A stretch of DNA of 64,000 nt from Leptolinea sp964446955 (GTDB lineage: Bacteria > Chloroflexota > Anaerolineae > Anaerolineales > Anaerolineaceae), in NCBI GenBank assembly GCA_964446955.1, contig CAYUQJ010000001.1:248001-312000 (forward strand), given 5' to 3'. Shown piece by piece: positions 26,466 to 35,164 of this stretch. The translations under genes were made by a program, and so were the position numbers. Position 1 is the first letter of the stretch. Each line of letters starts with the position of its first letter. The notes below the pieces were generated by a model, which saw only the letters and a program-made list of their open reading frames with translations, was not told the DNA's origin and searched no databases.

Positions 26466-26779
26466 CCTCTACTCCTTATAAATGAAACATATCCTACAAA
26501 TAAGACAGCCTGGAGGGGCTGCCGTTCGTATAAATAAAAATGGTGATATAGAATGCATAAGGTGAAATGAATTTCACACTTACCGCATTATTTTATACAT
26601 CAGTGGGGTGGTGAAAGTCAATCGTTTCAACCTGTTTCTAATCAAATCCTAATCTATGTATATCATTGACGTATTTGCGATTATTAAGATAAAATTAAAT
26701 AATGCGCATTTTTTGTGTTATCACAGGGAAGCGTTTACAGTGGTATCTTTTTTTTTAATCCCATCAGTTGGAGGAATGC
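26466..26779. other. Divergent intergenic region between the ABC cassette and hppA
   Basis: A 314-base AT-rich gap carrying promoters for both directions. Towards hppA there is one good promoter candidate, listed separately. Near the ABC side there is a short hairpin with arms CAGCC/GGCTG around 26507-26522, in what would be the 5' leader of the ABC transcript. I see no RNA gene or riboswitch fold. Confidence 0.5.
26666..26695 (+). promoter_or_regulatory. Candidate sigma-70 promoter of hppA
   Basis: TTGACG at 26666-26671 and TAAAAT at 26690-26695 with an 18-base spacer; five of six consensus bases in each box. It lies 84 bases before the hppA ATG, leaving a leader that ends in a T-rich tract and GGAGG. 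Confidence 0.55.
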
Positions 26780-29077
26780 ATGAATATCTTTGATTTAGCT
26801 CGACATGGCCTAAATGGTTTCGAGCAGATAGCTGTTTGGTCTGTTATGGCGATAGCGTTCCTTAGTCTGGCTTATGCCTGGCTACTGCGCGGTGCTGTCA
26901 TGAAGAAAGACAAAGGCACTTCCCAAATGCAGGAAGTTTGGGACGCCATCCGCATTGGTGCCGATAGTTACTTAACCCGCCAGTTTAAGACCATTTTGCC
27001 CGCGGTTGGTTTGTTGACTATCGCTATGTTCCTCAGCATTTACATTGCTGAACCTACAAAGGAAGCTGTTGCTGAATTCCCCGAGAACACCAGAATCATT
27101 ATTGCCATTGGCCGTACACTGGCTTTCATTATGGGTTCTACGTTCTCCTTGTTGGTTGGACAGCTCGGCATGCGAATGGCCATCCAGGCGAATGTTCGCG
27201 TTGCCGCTGCTTCCCGCCGCGGTTTCAACGAAGCCCTGACCATTGCCTACTATGCTGGCACAATCACCGGTATGCTGACAGATGGACTAGGCCTGATGGG
27301 TGGTACGCTGATCTTTATCATTTTCGGCACGGCTGCTCCAGATGTGCTTCTAGGCTTTGGTTTCGGCGGTACGCTGCTGGCGATGTTTATGCGTGTTGGC
27401 GGTGGAATTTATACCAAAGCCGCTGATGTTGGCGCTGATCTGGTGGGTAAAGTTGAAAGGGATATCCCCGAAGACGATCCCCGTAACGCAGCCGTTATTG
27501 CCGACCTGGTTGGCGATAATGTTGGTGACTGCGCTGGTATGGCTGCCGACATCTTCGAGTCATATGAAGTGACCATTGTTTCTGCTTTGATCCTGGGTAT
27601 CTCTCTTATGGCTGTGGATCCTACCCACAGTTTGAAATGGATCGTCTACCCGTTGATCATTCGCGGAATCGGCGTGATCTCCTCCATGATTGGTACTTTC
27701 ACCGTTCCGATCTGGGAAAACATTCCGATCAAATTCCTGCAGGCACATGACGCAGAAGAATCCATGTTCCGCTCTTACGAAGTCTCCAGTGTCATCACCG
27801 TCATCGTTTCATATTTTGTTGCTACGATGTATGCTAATGACTGGCGACTTTCTGCCCTGACCGCCATTGGTGTAGGATTGGCTGTGGCATTCAACCCGTT
27901 GACCTCCTATTTCACCTCAACCAAGAAATCCCCGGTTAAAGAGATAGTCAAGTCCACATCAACTGGTCCGGCCACTACCATTCTTTCCGGTCTTTCTTTT
28001 GGTATGGAATCCAGCGTCTGGGCTTTGTTGGTCATTGCCATTTCCTTCATCTTTGGTCTGACCATGTATGCTGCTGATGGGCCAATTTATGTTCTGTACG
28101 CGATCGCTATCATCGGTATAGGCATGCTCTCTCACACCGGTAACAATGTGGCCATGGATTCATATGGTCCCATTTCTGACAATGCCAATGGCATTGGTGA
28201 GATGGCCTGGCATGACATGGAAGATGAAGATACGCTCAAAGCCCGCCAGATCATGGCTGACCTGGATGCAGTGGGTAACACCACAAAAGCCATCACCAAA
28301 GGTGTTGCCATTGCTTCCGCTGTGATTGCTGCTGTATCACTCTTCGGTTCGTTCATTACTGATGTCGCTAAAGTTCAGGCACAGCTTGGTTTTCCTATTA
28401 TGGATTCCATTCGTGTTTCTGAAACCAAGGTCTTCATCGGCTTGCTGTTGGGTGGCGCGCTGCCCTGGTTGATCAGTTCTCTGTCCATTCGGTCCGTCTC
28501 CCGTGCGGCTGGTCAGATCGTGGAAGAAGTTCGTAAACAGTTCCGCATTCCTGGCATCATGGAAGGCACTGTTAAACCGGATTATGCTCGTGTTGTTGAG
28601 ATCTCTACCCGCTCTTCCCAGAAAGAATTGATCCCGATGGTAACCATTTCCATCGCCATGCCATTACTTGTTGGTCTAATCCTGCAGGTAGAGGCTCTTG
28701 GTGGTTTCCTGGCCGGTGTTATCCTTTCCGGTCAACTGCTCGCGGTATTCATGTCGAATGCCGGTGGTGCCTGGGACAACGCCAAGAAGGCCATTGAAGA
28801 TGAACCCCGTGATCTGGTTGCCAATACCGGTAAGGGCTCTGAACGCCACAAAGCCGGCGTTGTCGGCGATACTGTCGGTGATCCTTTGAAAGATACCGCT
28901 GGTCCTGCCCTTAACCCGATGATCAAGGTCGTCAACATGGTCAGCTTACTGGCTGCACCGATCATTGTCAAGATCACCGATCTGGGTGTCGGTGGTTGGA
29001 TCGCTGTGATCATTTTGACAGCTGGGTTGGTCTGGAGCATTATGGAAAGCAAGAGACCCACTATTGAGATTAAGTAG
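26780..29077 (+). CDS. hppA: Membrane-bound proton-pumping pyrophosphatase, K+-independent type
   Basis: A 765-residue integral membrane enzyme, with about 16 hydrophobic segments, that hydrolyses pyrophosphate and pumps protons. The catalytic stretch DVGADLVGKVERDIPEDDPRN and the acidic DLVGDNVGDCAGMAADIFESYE are intact, as is the late VGDTVGDPLKDTAGPALNPMIK. The discriminating motif reads GNTTKAITKG with Lys503; K+-dependent enzymes have Ala there, so this one should be K+-independent and H+-pumping. The frame also permits a TTG at 26768, but GGAGG at 26770-26774 fits the ATG at 26780. Codon choice is markedly more C-ending than in the neighbours, consistent with high expression. Confidence 0.96.
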   Translation: MNIFDLARHGLNGFEQIAVWSVMAIAFLSLAYAWLLRGAVMKKDKGTSQMQEVWDAIRIGADSYLTRQFKTILPAVGLLTIAMFLSIYIAEPTKEAVAEFPENTRIIIAIGRTLAFIMGSTFSLLVGQLGMRMAIQANVRVAAASRRGFNEALTIAYYAGTITGMLTDGLGLMGGTLIFIIFGTAAPDVLLGFGFGGTLLAMFMRVGGGIYTKAADVGADLVGKVERDIPEDDPRNAAVIADLVGDNVGDCAGMAADIFESYEVTIVSALILGISLMAVDPTHSLKWIVYPLIIRGIGVISSMIGTFTVPIWENIPIKFLQAHDAEESMFRSYEVSSVITVIVSYFVATMYANDWRLSALTAIGVGLAVAFNPLTSYFTSTKKSPVKEIVKSTSTGPATTILSGLSFGMESSVWALLVIAISFIFGLTMYAADGPIYVLYAIAIIGIGMLSHTGNNVAMDSYGPISDNANGIGEMAWHDMEDEDTLKARQIMADLDAVGNTTKAITKGVAIASAVIAAVSLFGSFITDVAKVQAQLGFPIMDSIRVSETKVFIGLLLGGALPWLISSLSIRSVSRAAGQIVEEVRKQFRIPGIMEGTVKPDYARVVEISTRSSQKELIPMVTISIAMPLLVGLILQVEALGGFLAGVILSGQLLAVFMSNAGGAWDNAKKAIEDEPRDLVANTGKGSERHKAGVVGDTVGDPLKDTAGPALNPMIKVVNMVSLLAAPIIVKITDLGVGGWIAVIILTAGLVWSIMESKRPTIEIK

Positions 29078-29100
29078 ACTGGCTTATGCCTGAATGAAAG

Positions 29101-29130
29101 CGGAATTGAGAGATCAATTCCGTTTTTTTT
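29101..29130 (+). terminator. Rho-independent terminator after hppA
   Basis: Nine-bp perfect stem (29101-29109 with 29114-29122), four-base loop and eight T. It lies 23 bases after the hppA stop. Confidence 0.93.
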
Positions 29131-29179
29131 ATTATTCCCCTCTGATAGAATGACTGTATTCATCAGGAAGGAGATGGCA

Positions 29180-29488
29180 ATGCATATCATTCATGTTCAG
29201 GTACATGTAAAAAAAGAGAGTGTTGAACCATTTATCACGGCTACACTCCTCAACGCGAGAAATAGTGTAAAAGAACCGGGTGTTGCCCGTTTTGATGTGA
29301 TCCAGGATGCCAATGATCCGACGAGATTCGTGCTGGTTGAGGTGTACAAAACACCGGATGCCGCGCTGAAACATAAAGAGACGTCTCATTACCTTACCTG
29401 GCGTGATACTGTCATGGATATGATGGAAGAACCGCGCACCGGTATTCCATACAGAAATATCTTTCCTGATGAGACGGGTTGGATCTAA
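29180..29488 (+). CDS. Small monooxygenase-like protein (ABM/LsrG family)
   Basis: A 102-residue protein of the dimeric ferredoxin-like ABM fold. The family pattern is visible: HIIHVQVHVKKESVEPFITATLLNARNSVKEPGVARFDVIQDANDPTRFVLVEVYKTPDAALKHKET, with a late HYLTWRD. Members include LsrG-like autoinducer-2 processing enzymes and polyketide monooxygenases; function here is not assigned. I use the ATG at 29180 because AGGAAGGAG lies six bases before it; an ATG six bases earlier is too close to that site. It shares one base with the next gene (TAATG), so it probably works with that dehydrogenase. Confidence 0.8.
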   Translation: MHIIHVQVHVKKESVEPFITATLLNARNSVKEPGVARFDVIQDANDPTRFVLVEVYKTPDAALKHKETSHYLTWRDTVMDMMEEPRTGIPYRNIFPDETGWI

Positions 29489-30645
29489 TGCTACCATTCG
29501 AATTTGTAACTTCATCGTGCATCATATTCGGAAATGGTAGATTGCAGGATGGAATTATTTCCGCAAGTTCGATGGGAAAAAGACCGCTGGTCGTTCATTC
29601 CGCTGGTGGAGTCCCGGTTGACAACGTTCTCCGACCGCTTAGAGAGACAGGTATTACTGCCAGTATTTATTCGGTTGACCATGAGCCTTCAGTGGATTTG
29701 ATTCAAATGATGGTGAGCTTTGCCAGGGAAAAATCCTGTGATTTCGTTATTGCTTTTGGCGGCGGAAGTGTAATTGACGCGGGAAAAGCCACATCGGCCA
29801 TGCTCACAAATGATGGTGATTTACTGGATTACCTTGAAGTGGTTGGTAAAAACAAGCCAATTTTGAATCCTGCTGCGCCCTGTGTGACTATCCCGACAAC
29901 AGCTGGCACCGGGGCAGAGGTGACCAGAAATGCGGTTCTGGCTGTTCCGGAAAGGAAGGTAAAAGTAAGTCTCCGGTCAAACTACCTCATACCAAAATTG
30001 GCGATTGTTGATCCAGAACAAACCATTACACTCCCGGCAAGTATTACTGCATTTACGGGGATGGATGCATTAACTCAGGTAATAGAACCTTATGTTTCGG
30101 CAAAACATAATCCATTTATGGATCAGATTTGTCTGGATGGAATGACCCGCAGCGCAAGATCTCTGATAAAAGCGTATGAAAATGGTTCCGATCTTGAGGC
30201 AAGGTATGACCTTGGTTTGACAAGCCTGTATGGCGGGATGGCATTGACGAATGCGGGGTTGGGTGCGGTACATGGCTTTGCGGGTCCGATAGGTGGCATG
30301 TACGACATACCACATGGAGCGGTGTGCGGTATTTTATTGCCATATGTGTTTCGTGCGAATATCAACGCATTGAAAGAGCGCAACCCTGATAGTGAGATCA
30401 TTCAACGGTTTTCTACTGTTGTCAGAAAGATCACTGGAATGGAGAATCCTACAATGGAACAGGGTATCCAATGGCTGATTGAGTTGGTGGAAAAGATAAA
30501 AATCCCAAGGTTATCTGAATACGGATTATCACGTACTGATTTTCCAACAATCGTGGAAAAAGCGCGTGTTGCCAGCAGCATGAAAGCCAATCCGATCATC
30601 TTAACAGAAACAGAATTACTGCACATTCTTGAAGAAGCATACTAG
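29488..30645 (+). CDS. Iron-containing (group III) alcohol dehydrogenase
   Basis: A 385-residue NAD(P)-dependent dehydrogenase. The nucleotide-binding region GGGSVIDAGKATSAM, the PTTAGTGAEVTRNAVL stretch and metal ligands in TGMDALTQVIEPYVS and HGFAGPIGGMYDIPHGAVCGILLP are conserved. Substrates in the family range over primary alcohols, 1,3-propanediol and lactaldehyde, so the natural one is unknown. The ATG at 29488 overlaps the stop of the ABM gene; a TTG three codons earlier is less likely. The pair may process a small aldehyde or ketone. A bidirectional hairpin follows. Confidence 0.9.
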   Translation: MLPFEFVTSSCIIFGNGRLQDGIISASSMGKRPLVVHSAGGVPVDNVLRPLRETGITASIYSVDHEPSVDLIQMMVSFAREKSCDFVIAFGGGSVIDAGKATSAMLTNDGDLLDYLEVVGKNKPILNPAAPCVTIPTTAGTGAEVTRNAVLAVPERKVKVSLRSNYLIPKLAIVDPEQTITLPASITAFTGMDALTQVIEPYVSAKHNPFMDQICLDGMTRSARSLIKAYENGSDLEARYDLGLTSLYGGMALTNAGLGAVHGFAGPIGGMYDIPHGAVCGILLPYVFRANINALKERNPDSEIIQRFSTVVRKITGMENPTMEQGIQWLIELVEKIKIPRLSEYGLSRTDFPTIVEKARVASSMKANPIILTETELLHILEEAY

Positions 30646-30649
30646 AAGT

Positions 30650-30691
30650 AAAAAAAACAAGAGCCTGAGAATATCCAGGCTCTAATTTTTC
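30650..30691. terminator. Bidirectional terminator between alcohol dehydrogenase and DegV genes
   Basis: Eight-bp perfect stem (30660-30667 with 30676-30683) with an eight-base loop; five T on the plus side after AA, and seven T on the minus side after TG. It sits between convergent genes. Confidence 0.82.
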
Positions 30692-30704
30692 CGATGTTGT
30701 TCGA

Positions 30705-31547
30705 TTATTCCTTAATAAAACTGACCGCAATTGCACCGGGACCAGCGTGTGTCAGAATGGCGGGGGGCAAACCATACAGGGGGATGTTTGAAATACCCAG
30801 ATTTTTCTTAAAACTCTCCACGAGAAAATCGATGTCCTCTTTTGGAGCACCTTGTTGCGAAATACATAAATGTCCTTCATCAGATTTTGGGCACTCTGCA
30901 GTTACAAGCTCAACAATCCGGTCAAGAGCCTTTTTCTTGGTTCGTTGCTTTTCGAAAGGCTCAGTTTTTCCATCAACGAACGTAAGTATGGGTTTTACCT
31001 GCAAAATGGAACCGAAAAGAGCAGATGCTCCACCAATCCGCCCACCTTTATACAGAAATTCAAGTGTGTCAACCAGGAAGTACGTATGGCTCCGGGCAGA
31101 GAGATTATTGATCAATTCGACTATTGTGTCTGCGTTCTTTCCCGATTTTGCCGCCTGATCCGCGATCAACACGATCTCACCGAGACCACCGGCAATTGAC
31201 TTTGTATCCACAACTCTGATATCTGCGCCGTTGAAATCCATAGCAGCCACTTCGGCACTGCGTACCGTACCGCTCAATGCAGCTGATGGAGCCACCACAA
31301 CAACAGGTTGATTCTTCGCGATCAACTTCTCATAGATGGGCTTATAGAGCTCAGGTGGGGGGGCGGCTGTTTTCGGAAGCTGTGAGGATGTTTTCAGCTT
31401 TTGCAGAAAAAGGTCCGAATCCATTTCGGAATCATCACGATAGGATTCATTTCCGAATATAACAATCTGGGGAAGAAATGGGATGCCCAGTTCTTTTGCC
31501 CGGGGTACCGGGATACTTGATAGGGTATCAGCTACTATCTGTACCAT
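30705..31547 (-). CDS. DegV family fatty-acid-binding protein
   Basis: A 280-residue DegV-family protein; members bind a fatty acid between two domains and serve fatty-acid kinase systems. The N-terminal VQIVADTLSSIPVPRAKELGIPFLP, the LKTSSQLPKTAAPPPELY loop and FYKGGRIGGASALFGSILQVKPIL-like segment are conserved. Length is standard. AAAGGA precedes the ATG. No FakA-like kinase is in the window. It lies downstream of nothing obvious on its strand and 70 bases upstream of the P1 peptidase stop. Confidence 0.9.
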   Translation of the reverse strand: MVQIVADTLSSIPVPRAKELGIPFLPQIVIFGNESYRDDSEMDSDLFLQKLKTSSQLPKTAAPPPELYKPIYEKLIAKNQPVVVVAPSAALSGTVRSAEVAAMDFNGADIRVVDTKSIAGGLGEIVLIADQAAKSGKNADTIVELINNLSARSHTYFLVDTLEFLYKGGRIGGASALFGSILQVKPILTFVDGKTEPFEKQRTKKKALDRIVELVTAECPKSDEGHLCISQQGAPKEDIDFLVESFKKNLGISNIPLYGLPPAILTHAGPGAIAVSFIKE

Positions 31548-31617
31548 TGGACATTCCTTTCGAACCGATTAATAAAAAGCGATTGTTTATTGAAAATCAT
31601 TATACTGGAAATTTAAC

Positions 31618-32631
31618 TTATTTTAATGTACTGCCAACATTTAAACCCGGTAATCCACCGGCGGAACTGGCTGAATGGACTGCGTCCAAAACAGCCTGTG
31701 CCATTACTTCCACAGCACAGGCTCCGATTATGTTGACATCTGCCTTGTGTTTTCCGGTTGATATGGCAAATATTGTGTCGCCATCGAACATGGTATGGGC
31801 GGGGCGTATGGTCAAGGCCAGTCCATTGTGGCTCATCTGGGCTAATTTATTCGTTTCATCTTTTGTAAGTACGGCATTGGTGGCAATTACGCCGATCACT
31901 GTATTTGAGGAGCCAGAGGCAAAACTCATAATTGTGCGGCCTGCGAGACTTTTCATCACATTCAACGTGTCTGCAAATTGTCCTTTTCCACCAAGATTAA
32001 TGGGACCAGCTTGAAGTGGGCGGGCGCCGGCGATTATCCGTCGGTTTTGGGGATCGACAATATCGCCAAATGCGTTGACAGCTACCAGTGCGCTTACAAT
32101 CACACCTCCCCCAATATCCATACTGGCAGAACCAATACCCGATTTCATAGCCTGTTTCATGCCGAAAATTTTCCCGATTGTGGCTCCTGTTCCTGCGCCA
32201 ACATTACCACGGTCAAAAGTACCATTTGTTGCTGACAGACAGGCCTTATATCCCATATCTGAATCAGGTCTTACGGTTGAGTCTCCTATGCCCAGGTCAA
32301 ATAAAACGGCAGCTGGCACGATAGGGACTTTCACGACACCTGAATTAAATCCAATTCCTTTCTCCTCCAGATATTTCATTACACCGGTTGCTGCGTCCAA
32401 CCCAAAGGCAGATCCGCCGGTAAGAACAATGCCGTGAACTTTGTCGACCATATGCATGGGACGAAGAAGATCCGTCTCACGCGTACCCGGGGCACCTCCG
32501 CGTTGATCCACACCACCGACCGCGCCTTTTTCGATCAAAACAACTGTGCATCCTGTTAATGCCAGCTCGTTTTGGGCATGCCCAACTTTTACACCTTCAA
32601 TATCTGTCAATAGGTTGTGCAAATTAGCCAT
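31618..32631 (-). CDS. P1 family peptidase (DmpA/BapA-like)
   Basis: A 337-residue Ntn-hydrolase-like peptidase of the L-aminopeptidase D-esterase/beta-aminopeptidase family, which self-cleaves to expose its nucleophile. Conserved blocks are GVKVGHAQ, VDQRGGAPGTRETDLL, VLTGGSAFGLDAATGVMKYLEEKGIG, GATIGKIFG and the late VIGVIATNAVLTKDE, where the Thr of ATNA is the likely new N-terminus. The ORF opens with a TTG four codons earlier; I use the ATG at 32631 because GGAG lies six bases upstream. Substrate is unknown. It is divergent from gnd. Confidence 0.88.
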   Translation of the reverse strand: MANLHNLLTDIEGVKVGHAQNELALTGCTVVLIEKGAVGGVDQRGGAPGTRETDLLRPMHMVDKVHGIVLTGGSAFGLDAATGVMKYLEEKGIGFNSGVVKVPIVPAAVLFDLGIGDSTVRPDSDMGYKACLSATNGTFDRGNVGAGTGATIGKIFGMKQAMKSGIGSASMDIGGGVIVSALVAVNAFGDIVDPQNRRIIAGARPLQAGPINLGGKGQFADTLNVMKSLAGRTIMSFASGSSNTVIGVIATNAVLTKDETNKLAQMSHNGLALTIRPAHTMFDGDTIFAISTGKHKADVNIIGACAVEVMAQAVLDAVHSASSAGGLPGLNVGSTLK

Positions 32632-32646
32632 AACCGGCTCCAATCT

Positions 32647-32680
32647 TTGTTATAAGAATTATGAAGATTATATAATCTTC
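32647..32680 (+). promoter_or_regulatory. gnd promoter with 18-bp perfect palindrome over the -10 box
   Basis: TTGTTA at 32647-32652 and a perfect TATAAT at 32671-32676, spacer 18. The -10 box lies inside an exact 18-bp palindrome at 32663-32680. The placement suits a repressor that blocks RNA polymerase. It may also influence the divergent P1 peptidase gene. Confidence 0.55.
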
Positions 32681-32727
32681 TTATAGGAATTTTTTGTGAC
32701 TATTTAACCGGCAGGAGAAAGATCAAA

Positions 32728-33639
32728 ATGAAAGTATTCATGATCGGTCTGGGAAAAATGGGCGGGAATATGGCGAGGCGGTGGCTTCGGGCCGGCCACA
32801 CAGTGATTGGCTATGATAACAACCCTGAAGCGGCAAAAGACCTACAGAGAGAAGATGGGCTTATCCCGGTATCTGACATAAAAGAGGGAATTTCTTTGTT
32901 AGATAAACCTGGAGTTGTATGGATCATGGTTCCCTCCGGGGAGATAACTTCAAATACTGTAACGCAAGTTGCCGGACATATGATGCCTGGTGATATTGTT
33001 ATTGACGGCGGTAATAGTAATTTTCATGACAGTGTTAAAGCTGCAAACGAACTAAATGGAAAGGGAATATACTTTCTGGATGCAGGCGTATCGGGTGGAG
33101 TATGGGGATTAAATGAGGGTTACTCCATAATGGTTGGTGGAGACAAGCAGGCTTTTGCCACCATTGAACCACTGATCAAATCACTTGCCCCCGGTGAGAA
33201 AGAGGGTTGGGGATGGGTTGGCCCAAGTGGTGCCGGGCATTATGTCAAGATGATCCACAACGGCATTGAGTACGGCATGATGGAAGCTTATGCAGAAGGG
33301 TACGAACTGATGAGATCGCGAAAAGACTTCAACCTTGATCTTCATCAGATCAGCCGTATATGGCAGCATAGTTCCGTTGTACGCTCCTGGTTGTTGGATC
33401 TTATAGCCCTCGCGTTGGAGACTGACCAATCTTTGGACAAGATTCAACCCTGGGTCTCTGATTCCGGAGAAGGGCGCTGGACAATAAAAGAAGCTATTGA
33501 TCAGGATGTTCCGGTTCCGGTTATGACAGCCGCCTTATTCCGGCGATTTGAGAGCCGTGAGAAAAACAGCTATGCATTGCGTTTATTATCTGCCATACGC
33601 AACCAGTTTGGCGGACATTCCATGAAAATGGTGGAATAA
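32728..33639 (+). CDS. gnd: 6-phosphogluconate dehydrogenase, short form
   Basis: A 303-residue decarboxylating dehydrogenase of the short form (about 300 residues rather than 470), producing ribulose-5-phosphate. The Rossmann motif MIGLGKMGGNMARRWLRAGH opens the protein; DAGVSGGVWGLNEGYSIMVGG and GHYVKMIHNGIEYGMMEAYAEG hold the catalytic Lys and substrate residues. Short forms are often NAD+-preferring; the coenzyme here is not provable. A GGAG site precedes the ATG. The zwf start follows after four bases, forming a compact oxidative pentose phosphate operon. Confidence 0.94.
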   Translation: MKVFMIGLGKMGGNMARRWLRAGHTVIGYDNNPEAAKDLQREDGLIPVSDIKEGISLLDKPGVVWIMVPSGEITSNTVTQVAGHMMPGDIVIDGGNSNFHDSVKAANELNGKGIYFLDAGVSGGVWGLNEGYSIMVGGDKQAFATIEPLIKSLAPGEKEGWGWVGPSGAGHYVKMIHNGIEYGMMEAYAEGYELMRSRKDFNLDLHQISRIWQHSSVVRSWLLDLIALALETDQSLDKIQPWVSDSGEGRWTIKEAIDQDVPVPVMTAALFRRFESREKNSYALRLLSAIRNQFGGHSMKMVE

Positions 33640-33643
33640 CATC

Positions 33644-35164
33644 ATGTTCAATGAATCAAATTTAGATTCCGCGTGCGAATCTACCACGTTCATCATATTT
33701 GGAGTTACCGGAGATCTGACCCGGCGTAAGCTTCTTCCCGCGATCTATGAATTGGCTCTGAATGAACGACTTCCTGCGAATTTTAATATCATAGGTTTTG
33801 CCCGAAGAGATTGGACCAATGACAAATTGATGGAAGTAATGCGTGAAGGTATAGAGCAATTTGCGCATAGTCAACCAACTGATCCCGACATTGTTAACAA
33901 GATAATAAACAATGCCAGGTATGTTAAGTCTGATTTCTCCGAACAAAAAGGTTATCTTGAATTACGAAATCTACTGGAAGAACAATGTGCGCGAAATGTG
34001 ATTTTCTATCTTGCAACACCACCAGAAGCTTACAGCGCCATCATTGAACAGATAGGTCAAACGCACCTGAACCGATTTGAAAATGGATGGGCACGAATCG
34101 TAATTGAAAAACCATACGGTAGGGATCTTGAATCCGCTTCTGAATTGGACAAAATCGTTCACCGGGTATTTGATGAAAACCAGGTTTTCCGGATTGATCA
34201 TTACCTGGGTAAGGAGACCGTACAAAACATACTGGTGTTCCGTTTCGCGAACGGGATTTTTGAGCCATTATGGAATAATCATTATGTAGATCATGTACAA
34301 ATAACTGTGGCCGAAAAGAATGGGGTGGGGACAAGGGCGGGTTATTATGAATCTGCCGGTGTAATCCGGGACATGTTCCAAAACCATTTGCTTCAGCTAT
34401 TGAGTCTGACAGCCATGGAAGCACCAGTGGCCTTCAATGATAAGAGTGTGCGAGATGAGAAGGGGAAAGTGCTGCGCTCGCTGCGTCCCTGGAAGAAAAG
34501 CGAAGCACTTGAAAACACCTATCGAGCGCAGTATGCATCAGGATATATTGATGAACAGCGGGTAGCTGGATACAAAGATGAGCCCGGCGTGGCTGCAAAT
34601 TCCACAACAGAAACGTACATGGCTGCGCGTCTCTTTGTGGATAACTGGCGGTGGGCTGGAGTGCCTTTTTACGTGAGGTCTGGAAAAAGACTACCGGCTT
34701 TTCTGACAGAAATAGCCATTCAATTCAAGCAAGTGCCATTACCTTTGTTCAACTGGCACAATATGGCTGGGGACGCTCCCAATGTACTGGTTTTGAACCT
34801 TCAACCGAATGAAGGAATCACTCTGACATTTGGAGCAAAACTTCCGGGTCCAGTCAACCAAATTGCTCCAGCCAGAATGGAATTTAATTATCAACAGGCA
34901 TTTGGCGCGAACCCACCCGAAGCATATGTTCGTCTGTTGCAGGACTGCATGGCGGGAGATGCCACGCTTTTTACACGATCTGACGAAGTTTCAGCGGCAT
35001 GGTCTTTTACCACTTCAATTTTGGAAGCCTGGAAAGAAAACCCGGTAAGGAACCTTCCAGTTTATGAAGCAGGTACCTGGGGACCTCCGGGGGCTGATGA
35101 TTTTATTAAGTTGAATGGCCGGAGATGGCGTGAACCGGTGACTCTGATTCAGGAAGGGTCGTAA
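33644..35164 (+). CDS. zwf: Glucose-6-phosphate 1-dehydrogenase
   Basis: A 506-residue enzyme that oxidises glucose-6-phosphate and supplies NAD(P)H. The Rossmann motif IFGVTGDLTRRKLLPAIYEL, the active-site block FRIDHYLGKETVQN with its His, and VIEKPYGRDLESASELD are conserved. Length is standard. It follows gnd by four bases in one transcript. Its last 16 bases overlap, tail to tail, with the minus-strand zinc-ribbon gene. 6-phosphogluconolactonase is not next to it, so that step is encoded elsewhere. Confidence 0.96.
   Translation: MFNESNLDSACESTTFIIFGVTGDLTRRKLLPAIYELALNERLPANFNIIGFARRDWTNDKLMEVMREGIEQFAHSQPTDPDIVNKIINNARYVKSDFSEQKGYLELRNLLEEQCARNVIFYLATPPEAYSAIIEQIGQTHLNRFENGWARIVIEKPYGRDLESASELDKIVHRVFDENQVFRIDHYLGKETVQNILVFRFANGIFEPLWNNHYVDHVQITVAEKNGVGTRAGYYESAGVIRDMFQNHLLQLLSLTAMEAPVAFNDKSVRDEKGKVLRSLRPWKKSEALENTYRAQYASGYIDEQRVAGYKDEPGVAANSTTETYMAARLFVDNWRWAGVPFYVRSGKRLPAFLTEIAIQFKQVPLPLFNWHNMAGDAPNVLVLNLQPNEGITLTFGAKLPGPVNQIAPARMEFNYQQAFGANPPEAYVRLLQDCMAGDATLFTRSDEVSAAWSFTTSILEAWKENPVRNLPVYEAGTWGPPGADDFIKLNGRRWREPVTLIQEGS

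Noticed and set aside
26768..26779. TTG start for hppA giving four extra residues
   Set aside because: The GGAGG site overlaps this TTG and fits the ATG at 26780.
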